Shown piece after piece: positions 48,004 to 60,844 of a DNA stretch of 64,000 bases. Location of the stretch: the NCBI GenBank assembly GCA_036874045.1, contig CM072342.1, forward strand, positions 20,302,001 through 20,366,000, written 5' to 3'. The stretch is from Cymodocea nodosa (taxonomy: Eukaryota; Streptophyta; Magnoliopsida; Alismatales; Cymodoceaceae). The notes beneath the pieces are model-generated. The model was not told the origin of the DNA, made no database searches, and worked only from the letters and a program-made list of their open reading frames with translations. A program made the position numbers and the translations under genes. The number at the start of each line of letters is the position of its first letter. Position 1 is the stretch's first letter.

Positions 48004-49262
48004 TGGTCTCGCATGCATAAGCAATCGCGAGGCTTTCATTCAACGCTACCGAACATCATCATGCAGGCTGTTTGGAGATCGTCCCTCCTCATTGTTTGCA
48101 ACCAACTGTTGGTGGTGGTTGGTCGTGTGATCAGATGGAAGTTGCTAATCTACTCGGTCAAAGGGACGATACCACCTTCCACATGCAATGAATCTTCCTG
48201 TGCCCTGGACTGCTGGAAGCATAAAATGGAGAGAATGGCCGAGAACGTGAAATGCATTGGTGTTGAGACAAGGAAGATCATTATGGAAGCACAGGAGTAA
48301 GAAGGCCCGAATGCTTTTATTCTTGAAAGTTTCAAACACTGCACGCCATGAGTGATTTGTAAGGCAGGCTAAATTGTTGGACTTGGACGGTAATCAGTTA
48401 CCAAGGTGGTTAGGACGTTTGGTATAGCAAGAAATCTTTAAGCAATTATTGTGGCGAACGATTCCCTCGAAAATATGTAGTACTTGTCTTATTAAAGTTC
48501 ATAACATTTCCACCAATAAATTAATGCCACATAAGTTTTTTATATTAATAATATTTTTGCGAATGTGAAATTTTACGTCATTTTTTTGCTGAAAATATGA
48601 TTAAACGGTTTTATTTCCAGTTATGTGCCGATAGTTGAGATGATTTGAATATTTAGATATGAATGGCCATTTTTATGGATCTAGACCTTCCTTCCCTGGT
48701 TTCGGTCCCACTCTCCCGTGCGTCGCATTAAGAATCTCCCGTGCCGTCGATCGTCTGCCACAAACCATTCTCCCTCGCCAGCGCAAGTCCCCAATGATGT
48801 CGGAATCGTGCGAGAAAAACGAAAGAATGAGACAGGCATGGATAAATTTATGAAAATTAATCGTGTATAATATTTATTCCACAAAATACGGTAACAAACG
48901 AATCGGGCGGTCGATAACGGCGATCACAGCATTTGAGAAGGGTTCACGTGCACAATACTAGAAATTCCGTATTGATCCATGTGGTTTACGAGGAAATATC
49001 CAGCCTCACGTTTACATGCGGTTTGCTCCCTATTTCCTTCCCCAAGATCATTTGGATTAATTAAATGCACCTGCAATTCAAAACTGCAAGCTGAAAGTCA
49101 ACGGACATCATCACAAGGTAGGAAATCACGGCAGTTCAATGGCGCAATTTACAACCGTTCTGATCGACAAAAAATAGAATACTCCTAACAGTAGCTGCCA
49201 GAACTTCTGCCTCTACACTTAGCCCTCAACGTCCACCTTTGGGGAATCACATGCTACAAAAC
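48004..49262. other. Spacer between convergent REB1-like and PUB4-like genes
   Basis: The first ~350 bp are probably 3' UTR of the REB1-like gene; the balanced composition falls to AT-rich after about 48430. The last ~200 bp are probably 3' UTR of the U-box gene. No separate gene is supported. Confidence 0.55.
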
Positions 49263-52200
49263 TCATGCCCTCACAACGTTGCCACGTCGCTGATTTCTGA
49301 AATAACTCAAGAGAGCCTGCGCCTGCAAAATTTCATATGATCAATCCAGCGCGTTACAAAAAAGAGAATCCAAAACTACCATGACTCTCAATTTGAGCAC
49401 CACATGTCACATCACTTCGAATAAACACCTTTAAGTAGCCAAAAATACATTGCAAATTTGATTTAAGATATCGTGTTTTAATCAAAGAGGAATAGGCTCC
49501 ACTAGAATATGAATAAATGATTTTGTGCTTTTTTATTACTGCTGAAATGGATAATTGTCGATGAAATGATCATTTCCAAGAATATTCTCAAAGATAACGC
49601 TCTCGTAGAGTCTTATACTGATCAGTTTATGTTGAGGCACCTAAGTAAAATAAGTCAGTGGCATTAAGCAATTCTCCCTTACCTTCTCTTTGGCTCGTGA
49701 TGTACCAGTCTGCGACAAGGCTACCAATGGTGGCACGGCACCTTCTTGGAGAACATTACTACAAAACCTGTTGCTATTAGTGCAAAGTTGAAGCAAAGCT
49801 GCTGCAGCATTTTCCTTAGCTCTAGCAGTTCCCAATTCAACAACATCCACCAGAAACGGAATACCACCCTCACGGCCGATAGCATTTCTACCCTCAGGTA
49901 TGGTCGAAAGGTTTGCCAAAACCGCCACAGCCTTATCAACCATGCCAGCTGCTGGGTCCATCAATTCTACCAGATGCCTGACGGCCCCAGCTTGAACAAT
50001 CCGAGACTTATTCTCATGAAATATGGACAAATTAAACAATGCCGTAGCAGCATCTTTCTTCCCTCCTGGAGTTCCATTTCCCAGTAGATCCACCAGAGGA
50101 CCAATAGCACCTGATCTTCCAATCTTAATTTTGTTCTCCTCTATGACTGAGAGACTGAACATCGTGGCAGCAGCATTTTCTTTGGCTTCTGGGTTTCCAG
50201 ACCTCAATACATGGATGAGAGGCTCTATGCAATCGGCATTCCCTATTGCACACTTATTATTATCATTTATTGACAAGTTAAGCAGAGCGGTTACAGCATT
50301 TTCTTGTGTTTTTAGATCTGATGAATTTAGCAGATTGACCAATATTCCTATCACTCCACAATTGGCAATCACAATTCGGTTTTCCACGCTGTGTTTTGAA
50401 AGATTACGTAGCCCAGCCGTAGCATCTCTCTGCAAGTCAACAGAGCCAGTATTCAAATCCCCAATCAACTTACAAACTTCAGTTTCAACAGCTACTAGAT
50501 CAGGCCTTGTTTCAATAGATGGTGGAGATACAATCCTTGGAGAAATTCTTTCAGAGGACCGTCGCCAGATAGTTTGGCCCTTTGACCGAGATTCTCCCAA
50601 CCTAGGTGAAAATTCAAGTTCTCTAGGCATGATGGATGGAGATGGAGTCCCTGGTTTTGCTTTTTCAGATGCAACACTGCTGTTATTCTGTTCCCTATCA
50701 ATATTGTCATCTTGTGCTCCTTGAAAATGATCACTGTCATAGCCTGCAGCACTTGAGGCAGAAGCACCTCGGTTATGGCCCTGAAGCTGTTCATCCCCCG
50801 TATGAGATGAATCATTTGATGAGCCTGAAGTCTGTCCAGAAGAACAATGACAATGCTTTTCTAAGTTAGGTTCTTTACCATTAGGACTAGATAGTGATAT
50901 TCTACCAACATCTGCTTCAACTCCATCTACATCCTGTGAAGGTGAACTGCCTGAAGCTGAACCGTGTTGAGACCTGTCATTACAATTACTTTCTTCAAGG
51001 GAGCCATTTGATTTTACCAAGTTCCCATGAATCATGGTTTTATTTGACTCAGGTGATTTTATATAGCTTGTCCTATCTGTACTACAAGAAGAGCCATCAG
51101 TACTATGATCTGCAAGTAAATCCATTGCTTTTGTAGGACCTGGAAGTTTGATATTGTTTGTGTCACACCAATTTTCAATCAATGCCTTCACAGTGTAATT
51201 GGGAATCAAGTTGGTATGTCCAAGTGTTTGTCGTGTCTTAGGGCAAATTGTAATACCTTGATCAAGCCATTGCTTAATGAAAGTTCTTTCATAAGTTTGC
51301 CCAGATGCAACAATCACTGGATCAGACATCAGTTTGAGAGAAAGTGGACAACAAAAATCAGCAGGGATTGAAATATCGTTGATGCTGTGCACCTGATACT
51401 TTTGAACGTGGCAATCATGCAGGTGCGTAATCAGTGCAATCATATGATCAATATATTCCATATCCCCATGATTTTCTATTCGAGCATAATTTATCTTGAG
51501 TTTGTCAAGGGCAACAGCCTCCATCAACAATTCCTGATTTGTGGACAAGCAAACAGAGTCTGTGATCTCTGCTAGATGTTGAGATTGAGGATTTTTATTT
51601 TGAATTTGATCTCTCATTGCTTCTCGAATAATATTTGATGTTTGTACAGAAGCAAGCTGCTGAAGTTCCCGCACACATCTCTGACGTATGCAAAAATTTA
51701 AGAGAAACATTTATTTCTATTTGGAACACAGGACAGAGATTTCTAAATAAAGAGAAAAGACTGTGTTAAAACTAAGGAAAATGATAGATGATAAGATACC
51801 TGAACACATTCTAAACACGAATATAGCTCAAGTGATTGAAAATGAGAGCTAAGTAGGCTGCAAGACTCAAGCACAGATCCCTGAATTTTTGTAACAACTG
51901 ACTCAATCTGTAAAACCTGAAAATTTAATTAAACTGACAGTTATGAATCATGAAGGAATGGTAAATGTAATACCATAGGACAGCATATTGAGCTTCCAAA
52001 TAATTAAGAAGAGGCAATATAGAGATGGTGCAGAGGGAGATGGTGAAAATTCAAAAAAAGGAAAGTAAAACCATATGCAGATTAAAAAAAATGAAAAATA
52101 AAACATTGGAATATTGGAAGTAAAAAACAGTTTACTAGATTGACATCACGTATAGGTAGTGCATTAGCAGGGAAAAGAATGCAAGCTCCCTAGATCCTAC

Positions 52201-52746
52201 CTTTCTGAAGACTTAGAGAAGGATGAACCATAACACAAAATGAAGGCTAATCCTGGTAGAAACATAATTTGTCACTAGATTTATCCCGTGATCAAGGGTA
52301 AACGGTGTAGTTCCAAAATTAAAGGATTGATGCTGTTAGAAACTAAATATCTAAAGGGAAGTGCAAAGAAACACTAATTTGACGTGAGTTGTACATGCAT
52401 ACATAAAAAGTAGAAACTAGAACTTGCCATGGAAAAATAATTGAAGTGATTGAATAAGCAAGGTACATACAAAATAAATTTTACTCATCATAGGATGCCA
52501 TCTTTCCACAAGTCCATAAGCTTCATAAATAAAAGAATTCACTTCTTTCAACAGCTTCACGAGCTGCTCACCCAATGCAATCTCATGATTGACAATTTCA
52601 TCAAGCACGGTCTTGATAAGATTAAGCATCACGTTGATCTCTTGGAAATATCTTCGAACGAGTTCATGTTTTGCAACACTTTTAGAAGATATAACCCTGA
52701 ATTGAGACATGGTATTGAGAAGGGACTTCAAACATGCTTTCACCAT
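49263..52746 (-). CDS. U-box/ARM E3 ubiquitin ligase, PUB4-like
   Basis: Four coding exons (52471-52746, 51800-51916, 49683-51680, 49263-49322) encode 816 residues, close to Arabidopsis PUB4 (826). An N-terminal helical UND-type domain (residues 1-230) is followed by the U-box at about 236-309 (IPADFCCPLSLKLMSDPV, GQTYER, CPKTRQTL, NYTVKALIENWC). A Ser-rich linker with acidic patches comes next, then ARM repeats from about 523 to 805 (for example LVNLLNSSD, AVTALLNLS, GAIGPLVDLL, KENAAAALLQLC). The last exon ends YFRNQRRGNVVRA. U-box proteins pass ubiquitin from an E2 to bound substrates, often receptor-kinase partners. The start ATG lies 5 bp inside its exon; a non-coding leader exon lies upstream. 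No disruption was seen. Confidence 0.93.
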
Positions 52747-53533
52747 CACGCCTGTTAAGCCAGTTAAACACAAACACGTGGTAAGCTAAAAATTCGTGGA
52801 CGAAAAGGGAAGCTAAAACATGAAGCAAGATGTCCAATCATTATAATTTAGAGGTATAAATTGAGTTCAACTCTTAAGATCGCAGGTAAACTATACCTTT
52901 GGACAAAACAAAATGACTTCTTTCATATTCTCAAGGAAATATTTTTTGAATGGATGCTTCATGAAAAATTCCACTAATCATAATTTTCGTAGGAAAATCC
53001 ACATGATCAAGCAACTTGCAAGAAACGTCAAGCTATTTTTCCCAGAATCTCGACAACTTGAATGGTTTCCATGCAGTGATTCCACCAAGTCTTCCTTATG
53101 AATAAAGTTAAGGTATGAGAAGATTCGAATTCTGAGCATGCAGTTCATGTTTCAGGATTTAGATGATAACAGAAACTGGAGGTTGCATGGTCGAAAACAG
53201 AAGGAACGGCTAAACACAAATGAAAAGCCAGCAAGAGGAACCCGAAAGGAAGGCACCCCTTTTGCACGCATAAATAAATAATTCGTTCCAACAAATAAAT
53301 TTTTGGGGCGACAGAGCAAATAAATTTTTATTCCAAAAAGCTTGTATGGCTTCTGCACGCATAGAATCATAAGTAGGGGGAACACAGACACACTAGTCGT
53401 TCACGTATGATAGTTAAATCATTTTCGTGTTTGTAGCGGGACCGACGCAGAACAAGCAACCCAAATCGAAGCCGAAAATCGGCGAGAAGGAAGGAAAGAA
53501 AAGTAAGAATAAGGTGTAGAAAAGAGGGGGTAC

Positions 53534-53900
53534 CTATTTGCACAAGAGGTCAGTGACAAATCAAGACCCTCTTCGTGTCACTCACTCCGGGCGTGAACGC
53601 GCACATGAGCTGTCTTCTGTCCAGCAGGCAATGGAAGCTGAATCACGGCGTGGACGAGCAAAAGAAGAATGGTGCTGCCCTTGCGAAGCGCTGGAAGAAG
53701 GAGGGGACGAAATCGAGGAGCTGGGGCGACGAGAAGCCGTGAAGTGACGAATTGCGAAGGGAAAAGGCAGCAGGATCTTGGGAGGGAATGGTTGGGTTGG
53801 GGGACGAAGGCTACTAGAAAAGGAGGAAGCGCGGAGGGAGGTCGATCGATCGATTCTGAAATCTCTCTCTCTCCCCGTGAGAACGCAACCGCCTTGGTCT
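53534..53900 (-). other. Probable non-coding leader exon of the PUB4-like gene
   Basis: On the minus strand a donor (AATAG|GTACC) lies at 53533-53532 and the acceptor of the first coding exon at 52753-52752, making a 782-bp leader intron. The exon is GC-rich, with a GATC run and CT run near 53842-53872 typical of a plant 5' leader. The transcription start is not defined. Confidence 0.55.
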
Positions 53901-55354
53901 AATCCCGAGTCATCGAGTGGCAATTCAAAAGGAACAATAACCAAAGCCGTAGTTATATTTTATTTTGAAATATATTACTAACTTGAACAGCACGTCAATT
54001 CTTATATTTGTTATTATTAAGTCCAAATTTTCATGCGGCACGTGCCTTTAAAACATTCTCTTGTTAAAAAATTCCAAACTTTGCTGTTTAAGGAGGGAGT
54101 GGTTCGTGCATGTTAGTATTTTGGGGAAAGAAAAAAAAAAATGAAATTAAAGAAAGTATGTGATTAATTTGTATAGATCTGAAAATTTGAGCCTATCTTA
54201 TGTTTGAAGTCTATTGACTGCTCGAAGCTTGTCGATTGGTTGGTAAAGACCCCATGCTCTTTTTACTACCTTGGTTGTTTGGTTGAGAATGTCTGTTTGT
54301 CGATTTTTCTGTTTGTGACGGCGATTTGTTTTTACTCGGCCAAGCGATTTGTTTGTCTTTTTCTAGTCTAACTTTTCTGATTTTCTTTATGCTTCGGTTT
54401 CTACTTTTGTGAGTTGTAGTGTGATTTCATGCCAACCTTCTGCTATACTGTTTTTTCTGAATGGTAACTTGACTCTTAGCTCGTCATTCAAATCTTCAAA
54501 TATCTAAAGGATATAGTAAAGGGACTGTCCAACTTACAACCTAAAATAAAATGCATATATCAGACTAAAATGCATTTTCCACCTCTCTCCCAACTTGTTT
54601 GAAGTGCTACTCAACATTCTAACATTTCCCAGTTATTCAGTGATGTGGCATGAAGTAATGTTGTAGTAGAAAATAGACCTCTATTCATACAAAAGTCTCG
54701 AAATTGTTTTTGTAGAAGTCTTGCTTCTTCTTGATTTGATGTTATCCTCCCAAATGTTTGTAGTACTCTTGTCATTACTTATTTGTCTTGGTTTGGTTTC
54801 TTCCTAGTAATTCCTCTAGGAGTAGGGGTTCTAACATATGTTGTGTCATAATATTTTTCCTAATCCTTGAACTTAATATACATATGAGACAATATGGGTA
54901 ACAATGAAATAAAAGATAAGTATTGATTAACTTTTCTTTCGACATGGTATGTTAAACAAAAAAATGTAAAATTAGAATTTCTTGCACTCATACTTGGTGA
55001 AGTAATTGATAAAAGTTTATACACCTAGAAAATAACAAAAAGGAAAATAATAGAAAGTAAATCAAACTAAATAAATTGATTTGTGTTGTATATGATGTCC
55101 AACTTTTTTCTTTAGTTATATTTTGATTACAAATCTAACGAAAAAAAGTATGAAATTCTTAGGTGTGCCATTTCATATGTGTTATGAATGACTAGTAACT
55201 TATTTAAGTTATTCATTATTATCCATTTTTAATGCATGTTGTCATTGAATGAATATTAACTTATTTATTTTTTAAATTAATGATTAATGTTGTCATTGTC
55301 ATCCATATTTCAGTGATGTATTTTTCATTTATATATATGTTTTGCAAATTAGAT
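53901..55354. other. Spacer between the PUB4-like gene and the Harbinger element
   Basis: AT-rich DNA without a recognised gene. It should hold the PUB4-like promoter. TTAAGGAGGGAG at 54089-54100 is a possible but poor left end for the Harbinger element. Confidence 0.5.
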
Positions 55355-56437
55355 ATGACTAGTATAGATAATACAGTACCAGGTAGACAAAAATCTTATA
55401 TTAGTTGGAATGCAAAAGTAGATGCCACATTTTTAGGTATATTAGAAGATGTTTTAAATGAAGGGAATGGAAAGACACATGATGGAAAAGTTAAAGTTAA
55501 AACATGGAACAAGGTAATAGAGAAGTACAATAATGACACAAATGCAGGTATCATAAAGAAAAATGTTGATAGTCAAATTAAAACATGGCGATAGATGTAT
55601 CGTAACTACACAAAAATTATGTCTCAAAGTGGTTGGGGATGAAATTACATACAAGGTCATATTGATATTTTAGATGAAGTTTGGAATGAATTTATTAAGG
55701 TAATATTTTTAAATGTGTTAATATAATTTATACGTTCTATATATATTAATATTTTTCTAATGTTGTAGAAACACCTAGATTGTGCTCCCCTTAAAGGTAA
55801 ACCATGTCCTATTTATGATCAACTGCAATTGCTATTTGAAAGTAATATGACTACAGAGAATGTTAGTAGAGATCCTGAAATAATTAGTCAGAATGAAGGA
55901 ACTGTACCTATAGATGAACCAAATGAAATGACACCCCTACTAAATCATTTTCAATACTTCACACCACCAAGTGACAGTCCAATGGATACAGATGGTACCC
56001 AACTTCAATCTCCAATGTCTTCATCAAGAAGGTCCAATGAGATGAAAAAGGGAATACGTCCAAGACTACATGCAGAGTCAGCACAACTAATGACATCTTC
56101 ATTTAAAGAAGCTACATTTGCTATTATGTCATTATGTGAAAAAGAAGAGGATAAAGCTAAAGCTCAACAAGAATATTATGATAATGTGACAAACATATAA
56201 AAAGAACAACTTCAAATTCAGAAACAAGTTAAAGTGCAAGAGTAAATGCTGCATTTGAAAGTGAAACAAGGAAGTCTTACAGCACAAGCTATAGAAGCAT
56301 TAATGCAAATTGAAAGTTTTACTAATAGTGAGAAATTCAAAGCAATGACTTTGTTAGAAAGAAAAGAATTAGCAGAACAATTTATTAGCATCCTAGTAGA
56401 TATGAGGGTAAAATGGATAAAGTATCACAACATATAA
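55355..56437 (+). pseudogene. Harbinger ORF1, Myb/SANT-like protein with stops
   Basis: The frame from 55355 encodes a Myb/SANT-like DNA-binding domain (SYISWNAKVDATFLGILED, then VKVKTWNKVIEKYN and KTWR) of the kind that partners plant Harbinger transposases. TAG at 55592 and TGA near 55640 interrupt it. After an intron (about 55700-55768) the frame resumes with HLDCAPLKGKP, then the C-terminal region, with further stops at 56198 and about 56242 before a last open piece to 56437. It cannot make the full protein as it stands. Confidence 0.75.
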
Positions 56438-56685
56438 ATGTACTTTTTTATTGTTGAGTAATGTCGATGGATGTCATGAACTTTATTATTGTGGTGAATA
56501 ATGTGTAATGTTGAATTTTAGACAATGATGATGACTATTGCAGTTGATAAGTGAATGCTTTATTGCTTGTTATTTTATATAAATCTTGTTATGTAAAATA
56601 AAAGTTTTTATTATTGTTGAAGATTCTTATAGATTTTTATGGAAAGATGTATTAATCTCATTACTTCTTATAGGTAATAATTATC

Positions 56686-58072
56686 ATGAATGGTATGAAT
56701 GGTTTTGAATTGTTAAAGAATATGCTTGAGGAAGAAGAGGAAGAAGTAGAAGGACGGCAAACATTACTTCTTTCACTGTGGAACTTCCTTGCAAGTGTTG
56801 CATGTATGTCAAATACATTAACTAGTACTATGCATCGCATTTATAATAGAGAATGGCATGACTACATTAGAAGATTATTAGATCCATCACTGCCACATCA
56901 AACATATAATTGTTGGAAGATATATAGAATGAGTTAACATGTATTCCTTGACTTCTGTAATTTGTTATGAAGAGAAGGTGACATGGGAAATACAAGCAAT
57001 GTTAGTGTCGAAGAGAAGTTTGCAATCTTTCTTATCACTGTTGGTCAAAATCAACGATATAGAGTAACAAGGGAGCGTTTCTCTCGATTTGCATGGATTG
57101 TTAGTACATACTTCAATGAAGTACTTAATGCAATTTTGAACTTACATAAACAACTTCTTGCAATGCCTCTAACATCAACTTCAAGTAGAATACTAAATGA
57201 TTCAAATGTGTATCCCTATTTTAAGGTAAATATGTATTTTCATATGGAATTGATTTGTACATTATTTTTTCTCATTTTCTTCTTCATATGTTAATAGAAT
57301 TGCATTGGTGCTATTGATGGAACACATATTAAGGCAACTATTTATAGACGACAAACAGCAAGATTTAGAAATAGAAAAGGAGAGTTAAGTCAAAATGTTA
57401 TGACTGCATGTAATTTTGATATGGAATTTACATATATTCTTAGTGGTTGGGAAGGATCAACTTTTGATGTAAGAATCCTTCAAGATGCCATCACAAGACA
57501 TCATCCATTGAAGGTTCCACTAGGTATGAAATGAGATTATTGAATATATATTTTTTATTTACACTAATTTTTAATTATATACAGGAAAGTTTTACTTGGT
57601 TGATTCTGGTGATTATCCTAATCGACCTGAATTTATTTGTCCATATCGAGGAGTGAGATATCATCTATCTGAATATGAAAATAATAGACTTCCAGAAAAT
57701 GTAGTTGAAAACTTCAATTATAGACATTCACAATTAAGATCAATGATTGAGCGATCATTTGGAGTTGTTAAACATCGTTTTACAATATTATGAGGACATA
57801 TGTTGTATTCTTATGATACACAAATGAAGATTGTGATGGCTTGCTTTATACTACATAATTTTATACGTATAATTGATAGAGCAGATTTATTAGAAGATCT
57901 AGAAGATGAGTTATTTGAATTTGATTTGAAAAATGAAGAAATTGGAATTACTGAATATGAGCTTTCACAAATAGATAGTACATTAGAAATGACACAAGAA
58001 AAAAGAAAACAAATAGCAGATGAAATGCGTGACAACATGAAGACTACTATGTGGGATGGATGTGACTTTTAG
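56686..58072 (+). pseudogene. Harbinger transposase (DDE superfamily nuclease) with stops
   Basis: Homology runs from VEEKFAIFLITVGQNQRYR through CIGAIDGTHIKA (first catalytic Asp), FYLVDSGDYPNRPEF (second Asp region) and SQLRSMIERSFGVVKHRF (catalytic Glu), ending in ACFILHNFIR. Two introns fit, at about 57224-57297 and 57524-57585. In-frame stops fall at 56935, near 56971 and at 57791, so the gene is dead, though the DDE residues remain. The few lesions suggest moderate age. Confidence 0.82.
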
Positions 58073-59088
58073 ATCATTTCATACGTAACTTTGTCAAATT
58101 ATTATTCGAACTATTTGAACATTTGTATGTTGACAATTTATATTTATGTTTTGAATTTTATTCATATATTGGATGTTAGTTAACAATTTTAAAAGGTAAT
58201 TGTTTGTGATATGTTATGTTCAAATAGGTAATACACAACACAACTTTTGTTCAATTTGTTTATGATATTATTAATAAATAAAAATAAGAAGAGTTGATAT
58301 TTTTTCTTAAAATATAAGTATTATGAAGTGAATAAATAGAGTAAATTAAAATTAATTATTAGAATACTTTGATTAAAAAAGTATATTTCAATTCTAAGCA
58401 TTCCATCTAGTACAAACTCCCTTGTGGGAATCTTAAATTTTCTAATTTTCTAAGACGTGCATAAATAACCTTGATTTTTTCAAGAATTTAGACTTTTTGA
58501 CAGGAATCTAAACTTTTCGATATATACAAACACCTCCTTAATATGTCATGTTTTTATGTAAAAATGATACCTTATTAATTCTCCAACAGATCAAGTTTAT
58601 TATTCATCGAAAAAACTAATTTCTTGTCAGATTTTGAAGCAAAATTTAGACCTGGGCATGCATTATTGTTAATAATTGTCTAGAAAAAAAAAATTTGTAT
58701 TTGGAAAATATCAAACCTTTCTTAGCTTTTAATCGTTTCTCCATATACAATGAAAAACTAAAATAATAATAGTAATTACAATTATTTTATACACAAAATA
58801 TGAAAATAAAAATGTTTATAATGTTAAGATATTCGTGTTTTAGCTTTATGATTATAGTGTTAGTGATATAATTCTTTAATTTAGTTTTTAAGGATTTGCG
58901 GTCCATTCGTAGAGATGGCCACATTGGTGATGTCATCGATCGAGTCGTCGTAATTCAGAGGTGAAAGGGGCGATCGCTGCCTGCCTTGAGAAACAAGTTG
59001 GGGCTCTTTCTGGTGTGCAAGTCCTCCTATTGTTTGGCTTCCCTACCTTTTTCTCTGATAGATCCGAATTCTATTCGTTAACTGGCAG
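58073..59088. other. Region between the Harbinger element and the lipoyl synthase fragment
   Basis: AT-rich to about 58890, then a more balanced 200 bp with an ATG at 58915 that soon meets a stop. A reading frame from 58961 runs without a stop into the lipoyl synthase exon, but its residues do not resemble the family. The breakpoint that removed the 5' half of that gene must lie in here or further upstream. Confidence 0.5.
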
Positions 59089-60844
59089 TGTTGATTATGT
59101 CGTTCTAACAAGTGTTGATCGGGACGACCTACCTGATGGTGGAAGTGGCCATTTTGCTCAGACTGTTCAAGCATTGAAGGTTGATTTCTGACACCCTTTC
59201 TGATCTTAGCATGTTATGTTATATACGGAATTTGTTTTCAAAATTTAAAAATTGCAGCATATAGCCCTCATTTTTGTTTGTTGCAAATTATGTCTCCCAG
59301 CTCTCCCTATCATTCTTAGTCAATCATTAATAAAAAATGTTGCAAGAATATGCCGTTTGCCTGCTAATAAGTACACACCCAAAGTGCTCCTCTATTCTTT
59401 GTTTTTCTGATTATGTTTTCTGCTCTATTCATTGTCTACGCTATTTTTGGTTTGGTTGTTTTGTGCAGAATCTCAAGCCCGAAATTCTGGTGGAATGTCT
59501 AACTTCTGACTTTAGAGGAGATTTGGATGCTGTGTCGAGATTGGTGCATTCTGGTTTAGATGTGTTTGCTCATAATATAGAAACTGTGAAACGTCTTCAG
59601 AGGCTTGTTAGAGACCCTAGAGCAGGGTAGGCATGGGTTAATTCATTGTTTGACCCTTTATGCATAAATGCTTGCCCTTTTAATTTTTTGTCATTTCAAG
59701 TCTCAGGATCATAAGCACTGCAATTGGAGGAGGTAAAATTGAATTAATAAAACTGATCTGCTTCATGTTGATCTAGGGGGCTGGCATTCGTAATGCAGCA
59801 TTTGTAGTTTCCAGAGTAAATATTTGTATTTGCAACATCATATAGTGTGAATTGAGGCCATATTATACCCGTCTTTTTTGTTGGAACTCTGCATTAGTAT
59901 ATACAATTTCACCTGATTGTATATCTGCCCACCTAATTTGTTTTCACTTGAAATGAAATATACATGGCGTTTAAAACTGCTTTATTTTGGTTGCCATGTA
60001 ATCGTGGACATTCAGGACTTAAAAACATGTAATTTTTATATCGTTTTTCTTGATTCTTAGGCAACCGATTAAACTTGTTGGGAATCAACAAACAATGATT
60101 ATGCCACATACACAATCCATAATATAAATTCTGTCTCTTAAGAAATCACGAATCTTATTTTTTTCTTAGTCTGGACTTGGATTTTCTCGTTCTGGTGCTT
60201 GTGCTCTTGTACAGCTTGGTGTTTTACTGCTTACATTTGAACTGACCAAGTGTTAACTCATTTGCTTAATTGATTTTAGCTACCAGCAGAGCTTGTCTGT
60301 TTTGGAACACGCAAAACTCTGCAAGGAAGGTATGATAACAAAATCTTCTATTATGCTGGGGCTTGGGGAATCGGATGATGAAGTGAAGGAAACTATGGCT
60401 GATTTATGTTCGATTGGTGTTGACATTTTGACACTGGGACAATACTTGCAGGTATGACAGCTTGAAAACTATTTTAGTGGGTGATTCCATTGCGTGAGCA
60501 ATGTTGAGTAGCTTTCGTTTCATTTTAATATGGGTTTGAGGTCTGTTGCAGCCAACACCCTTGCATTTGACGGTCAAGGAATATGTTCGTCCCGAGAAGT
60601 TCAGCTTTTGGAAAGAATACGGAGAATCACTTGGTTTTAGTTACGTTGCCAGTGGTCCTCTGGTGAATTTTGAAGCCTGACCTTAAAATGCAAATGCAAT
60701 GATCAGAGTGTGTTCATTCCATCTGGTAACAAAATGTGCAGTTGTCCGCTGATTGTGTTCTCTGTCATGGCTTTTCAGGTTCGGTCATCCTACAGAGCAG
60801 GGGAACTCTTTGTCCAAAACTTGGTCTCAGCAAAGCGAAACTGA
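59089..60844 (+). pseudogene. LIP1P: Plastid lipoyl synthase, C-terminal half only
   Basis: Five well-formed exons (59089-59179, 59469-59626, 60280-60451, 60552-60662, 60779-60844) encode about 199 residues matching the C-terminal half of chloroplast-type lipoyl synthase. Landmarks are [60 protein letters not shown] and RSSYRAGELF. The enzyme normally inserts sulfur into octanoyl-protein using two Fe-S clusters. The N-terminal half with both cysteine motifs (CxxxxCxxxxxC and CxxxCxxC) is absent, and no earlier exon was found back to 53900. Retained exons have no stop or frameshift. It is most likely a 5'-truncated copy, unless upstream exons lie beyond the transposon. An active copy elsewhere is expected. 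Confidence 0.8.

Larger units (their letters stand above)
55355..58537 (+). mobile_element. PIF/Harbinger DNA transposon, decayed
   Basis: The element carries the two genes expected of plant PIF/Harbinger transposons in the same orientation: a Myb/SANT-like protein and a DDE nuclease, both with stops. The right end may be ACAAACACCTCC (to 58537) followed by TTA, a typical terminus plus target site. A matching left end was not found near ORF1; a poor candidate is at about 54091. Confidence 0.8.

Noticed and set aside
50023-50724. A 233-codon open frame on the plus strand opposite the PUB4-like gene
   Set aside because: It is the antisense shadow of the long exon 49683-51680, which has clear U-box and ARM homology. 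The plus-strand translation has no recognisable domain.
54089-54100. TTAAGGAGGGAG as left terminus of the Harbinger element
   Set aside because: Only about five bases match the reverse complement of the right end and the target site is off by one base, so it was not used as a boundary.
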